From JBBKXJ01 sp037969395 (GTDB lineage Bacteria; Pseudomonadota; Gammaproteobacteria; Pseudomonadales; JAUIET01), in assembly GCA_037969395.1 (NCBI GenBank), contig JBBKXJ010000093.1, forward strand, positions 1-36,103: a stretch of 36,103 nt of DNA, read 5' to 3'. Every line of letters starts with the position of its first letter. Within the stretch, counting starts at the first letter, position 1. A program made the position numbers and the translations under genes. Below are positions 34,233 through 36,103 of the stretch, one piece after another. The notes beneath the pieces were generated by a model. The model saw only the letters and a list, made by a program, of their open reading frames with translations. It had not been told where the DNA came from and made no database searches.

Positions 34233-35286
34233 TTACGGCCCCTAGTTTCCGTTCCTTGTGAAAGCTTGAAAGCGACATCCCGATTAGTTCAGCTGCCTTT
34301 GACTCACCAATATACTCTTCACTTAATGCCCGATAAACCAGCTGCTTAAACAAATATGTATCTTCATTTGGATAAGCTTCTCCGGGTTCACATGTTCGCC
34401 ATCCATTTTTGTTGAAGCGCATGTAGTACTGTTTCTGCAAGCTTTCAGAAATGATTTTGCACTGGCCCGCTCGATATAAAATGGCCATCATGCTAATACC
34501 GAACTCATGCTTCAACATGAAAAACTCTCGAGGTTCAATCGCGCGGCGACGCGCCCCCAAATGCTGAAGCAAAGCTTCTTTAGGTAATAAAAATGCCCCT
34601 GCAAAATGATTACATGCTTTTTCTTCATCCAAACCATCAGATAGTCGATCACGTAAAACTAAATGACCTAACTCGTGCGCCAATGTAAACCGCTGACGAT
34701 CACCGGGCTGATGTGCGGAAACAACCACAACCGGCGTCACATTAATATTGCCAGCAAGCCCATCAAATTTTTTGTTAGCCTCAACATTTGTACTAATAAT
34801 CATTACACCCTGAGACTCAAGGGTATCAATCATATCGTGTATAGGGTTTAAACCCAGCGCCCACTCTGCCCGCATTTTATTAGCAATATTCTCAATATCT
34901 TCAAGGGAAACAATTTGATTTGGCAGGCTGTCAGGTAAAGTGAAATCCGGAACTGGCTTCACTGGATCAGGATACAGATCTAGCAACTCCGCCCATCGCT
35001 CAGCTTGATCCATTACATCACCTGTAATTTGATCAAGGATTTTTTTGGGAGTGTTCGCTCGCTTGCGATATTCAACACCCTGCAGTTCAACATTCATGGG
35101 GCGAAAGAAATACTCAGAACGGACATCCAGAGCTTTAGCTAACTTCAACAAGTTGGAAGAGGAAGGCATGTTGTTGCCATGCTCGTATTTTTTAATGGCA
35201 TTAGCTGATACACCTACCTGCTCTGCAAGTGCACTCATAGACAAACCTGCGGCTTTCCGCGCACGTACTAATCGTTCTGCAAACAT
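34213..35286 (-). CDS. XRE-family regulator fused to ImmA/IrrE-type metallopeptidase
   Basis: This is a 357-aa two-domain protein. Residues ~1-62 are an XRE/HTH_3 DNA-binding domain (RLVRARKAAGLSMSALAEQVGVSANAIKKYE). Residues ~130-260 are an ImmA/IrrE (DUF955) zinc-peptidase domain with HELGH (His204, Glu205, His208) in LAHELGHLVLRD and a downstream Glu (EEKACNHFAGAFLLP) as probable third ligand. The C-terminal ~100 residues include SKAAELIGMSLSSF, a second possible helix-turn-helix. ATG 35286 follows AGGGAGG at ideal spacing; an ATG at 35307 lacks one. It is known that such proteases cleave repressors (ImmR, DdrO). It probably represses its own promoter through the inverted repeat upstream and controls the PIN protein. 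Confidence 0.88.
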   Translation of the reverse strand: MFAERLVRARKAAGLSMSALAEQVGVSANAIKKYEHGNNMPSSSNLLKLAKALDVRSEYFFRPMNVELQGVEYRKRANTPKKILDQITGDVMDQAERWAELLDLYPDPVKPVPDFTLPDSLPNQIVSLEDIENIANKMRAEWALGLNPIHDMIDTLESQGVMIISTNVEANKKFDGLAGNINVTPVVVVSAHQPGDRQRFTLAHELGHLVLRDRLSDGLDEEKACNHFAGAFLLPKEALLQHLGARRRAIEPREFFMLKHEFGISMMAILYRAGQCKIISESLQKQYYMRFNKNGWRTCEPGEAYPNEDTYLFKQLVYRALSEEYIGESKAAELIGMSLSSFHKERKLGAVSAATHQ

Positions 35287-35312
35287 AGGAGCCTCCCTAT
35301 AGTCCATGCTTG

Positions 35313-35352
35313 AGGTTTATAAAATTTGTTTTTATACGCAAATTATAAACCT
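35313..35352. promoter_or_regulatory. Inverted-repeat operator of the XRE/ImmA-IrrE gene
   Basis: AGGTTTATAAAATTTG (35313-35328) and CAAATTATAAACCT (35339-35352) are inverted copies differing by a two-base insertion. The right arm covers the -10 box of the promoter, and the left arm lies just downstream of the likely start site. This is the classic place for autorepression by the XRE domain. Confidence 0.65.
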
Positions 35353-35370
35353 ATTATCCACAGCTGTCGA
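35342..35370 (-). promoter_or_regulatory. Strong sigma-70 promoter for the XRE/PIN module
   Basis: Read on the minus strand, TCGACA (35370-35365), a 17-bp spacer and a perfect TATAAT (35347-35342) precede the gene by 55 bp. The -35 matches five of six consensus bases. Confidence 0.65.
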
Positions 35371-35469
35371 CGTTATATCAGTATGGATATTGACGGCCAC
35401 GTACTTATATAAATGAACAGAATGACATATATTGTTTATATATCAATAACTTAATTTGGCGGCGCGGAT

Positions 35470-35571
35470 ATGACAGGAATATCAAGAACTCGATCGTTGG
35501 TACGATTACAAATAGACTTGAGACGACTGAACAGCGTTATTAATAGGTTGGTACCAGCTATGGGTATATAG
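35470..35571 (+). CDS. Possible 33-aa basic small protein
   Basis: ATG 35470 opens a 33-codon frame (MTGISRTRSLVRLQIDLRRL..., then NSVINRLVPAMGI) with six arginines spaced like a basic amphipathic helix. Only a weak GCGCGG precedes it, and the ATG lies inside a GATAT/ATATC inverted repeat. It could be a chance frame or a remnant of a larger gene. I recognise no family. Confidence 0.2.
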   Translation: MTGISRTRSLVRLQIDLRRLNSVINRLVPAMGI

Positions 35572-35611
35572 TTGCGAGCTCATAAATCGACTGGTACAAA
35601 AATTGGTATAG
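35496..35611 (+). repeat. Four short direct repeats TTGGTAC/T
   Basis: GTTGGTACGA (35496), GTTGGTACCA (35547), CTGGTACAAA (35591) and ATTGGTATAG (35602) share TGGTA. They lie 60-180 bp before the tRNA-like half-copy. Clustered short repeats beside an attachment site can be arm-type integrase sites, but the motif is short and chance is possible. Confidence 0.3.
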
Positions 35612-35672
35612 GTCTGGCTAAGGAACTCATACATCACGTAGAATTTGCGGCTTGAAGCTCTTGACCACCAGC

Positions 35673-35717
35673 CTCATGATCGATTGGTCGCAGATTCGGG
35701 TCCTGCAAGGCCCACCA
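35673..35717 (+). pseudogene. Diverged 3' half of a CAU tRNA (attachment-site remnant)
   Basis: These 45 bases align without gaps to tRNA-Ile2 from the anticodon loop (CTCATGATCG against CTCATAATCG) to the CCA end (GGCCCACCA identical), with about 34 of 45 matches by hand. The 5' half shows no convincing match, and the anticodon stem cannot pair, so it is not a working tRNA. Such 3' halves are left at the far end of islands integrated into tRNA genes. Confidence 0.7.
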
Positions 35718-35724
35718 TATCAAG

Positions 35725-35756
35725 CCCCTAGCCATAAGGTTTTCGGGGTTTTTTTT
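35725..35756 (+). terminator. Terminator-like hairpin after the half-tRNA
   Basis: CCCC (35725-35728) pairs with GGGG (35745-35748), with an inner GCC/GGT stem, followed by eight Ts (35749-35756). It begins eight bases after the CCA of the half-tRNA, as though a tRNA transcript once ended here. Confidence 0.55.
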
Positions 35757-35881
35757 AGGGTAAATAGACTCAAAGCTCGCTTACACGTGCTTACTTCTGC
35801 CAAACACCCAGCAAATCAGAGGCGGAGATTACATCAGCCCAAGTTGACAAACCTGAAAAAGCTTTACAAATCTATAGTTAG

Positions 35882-35911
35882 TTGACAAAAACATATTTTT
35901 GCCCATATTAT
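35882..35911 (+). promoter_or_regulatory. Sigma-70 promoter of the right-edge gene
   Basis: A perfect TTGACA (35882-35887), 18-bp spacer and TATTAT (35906-35911, five of six) precede the ATG at 35947. An ATACA-CTATT-TGTAT inverted repeat (35920-35934) covers the expected transcription start and could be an operator. Confidence 0.6.
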
Positions 35912-35946
35912 GGCAGCATATACACTATTTGTATGGGTGCTACCAG

Positions 35947-36103
35947 ATGATCAAAACGCCATCCGAGATACACTCCTGCCTAAGCAATGAGCGCATCGAC
36001 TATATCGGCCAGTTAATTGCCAGAGTCAGAGCTGAAAATTTGGATGCCGTTGAAGAACGAGATATTGGGTGGAATATCGGTTGCCGTGCTTATGCTTGGA
36101 TTT
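35947..36103 (+). CDS. Unknown protein, cut by the right window edge
   Basis: ATG 35947 opens a frame that stays open to the end of the window (52 codons seen). The N-terminus reads MIKTPSEIHSCLSNERIDYI, then GQLIARVRAENLDAVEERDIGWNIGCRAYAWI. I do not recognise a family. It has no signal peptide or membrane segment in the visible part. The strong promoter and possible operator just upstream support it as a real gene, and its place beyond the half-tRNA suggests accessory or mobile DNA. No good Shine-Dalgarno is visible (GGGTG lies about 10 bases upstream). Confidence 0.5.
   Translation, partial: MIKTPSEIHSCLSNERIDYIGQLIARVRAENLDAVEERDIGWNIGCRAYAWI

Larger units (their letters stand above)
35353..35946. 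other. AT-rich non-coding or degraded stretch between the XRE module and the right-edge gene
   Basis: No convincing gene is present in these ~590 bp. They hold a doubtful 33-codon ORF, four TTGGTA-type short repeats, a diverged 3' half-tRNA with a terminator, and the promoter of the right-edge gene. A 77-codon frame at 35652-35885 passes straight through the tRNA-like sequence and is not credible as a protein. Confidence 0.6.

Noticed and set aside
35652..35885. 77-codon open frame
   Set aside because: It runs through the half-tRNA and the terminator hairpin, has no ribosome site and no recognisable protein pattern; it is a by-product of non-coding sequence.

Overview
The window looks like a chromosomal segment from a gammaproteobacterium of the broad Pseudomonas / marine Pseudomonadales (Cellvibrionales-like) relationship. 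The evidence is gene content and order. From recalled knowledge of the P. aeruginosa map, the block rpoD-dnaG-yqeY-rpsU-tsaD-folB-cca-spoVR-yeaH-prkA-apaH-apaG-ksgA-pdxA-surA-lptD-amgK-murU ... rpe-trpE ... trpGDC-vfr/crp-osmC-coq7 is almost collinear with PA0576 to PA0655. The genus cannot be named from this sequence alone.

Layout, left to right: (1) 1-1274, the 5' part of a Ycf46-like AAA ATPase that runs off the left edge. (2) 1392-3316, coq7, a convergent OsmC-family gene and a Vfr-type cAMP receptor protein. (3) 3403-8042, a tightly packed minus-strand operon rpe-trpE-trpG-trpD-trpC. (4) 8148-10816, two exported proteins: a DUF3530-like protein and a PHB-depolymerase-like esterase with extra C-terminal modules. 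(5) 10837-12539, amgK-murU (cell-wall sugar recycling), divergent from 12666-18547 lptD-surA-pdxA-ksgA-apaG and then apaH (outer-membrane assembly, vitamin B6, rRNA methylation, Ap4A hydrolysis). (6) 19842-24637, the prkA-yeaH-spoVR stress module. (7) 24648-25824, a REP-associated tyrosine transposase gene between short-repeat arrays, inserted between spoVR and cca. (8) 25871-28637, cca and the convergent tsaD-folB pair. (9) 28755-33408, the macromolecular synthesis operon rpsU-yqeY-dnaG-rpoD, ending in a perfect-palindrome terminator. (10) 33506-33582, a tRNA with a CAU anticodon, best read as tRNA-Ile2.

Everything to the right of the tRNA is different: AT-richer, sparsely coding and mobile-looking. 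It carries a two-gene module (XRE/ImmA-IrrE regulator-protease plus PIN-domain nuclease) with a promoter overlapped by an inverted-repeat operator. It also carries two further copies of the tRNA 3' end (one 15 bp, one a diverged 45-nt half), several short repeats, a 33-codon ORF of doubtful status, and the beginning of an unknown gene behind a strong promoter. I read it as a degraded or partial genomic island, or stacked insertions, at the tRNA-Ile2 locus. No integrase is visible in the window.

The main points for a second look are the regulated PIN/ImmA-IrrE module in its tRNA island, the transposase element whose stop codon is supplied by its own terminal repeat, and the uninterrupted trpE-trpG junction at a site that carries pyocin genes in P. 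aeruginosa.
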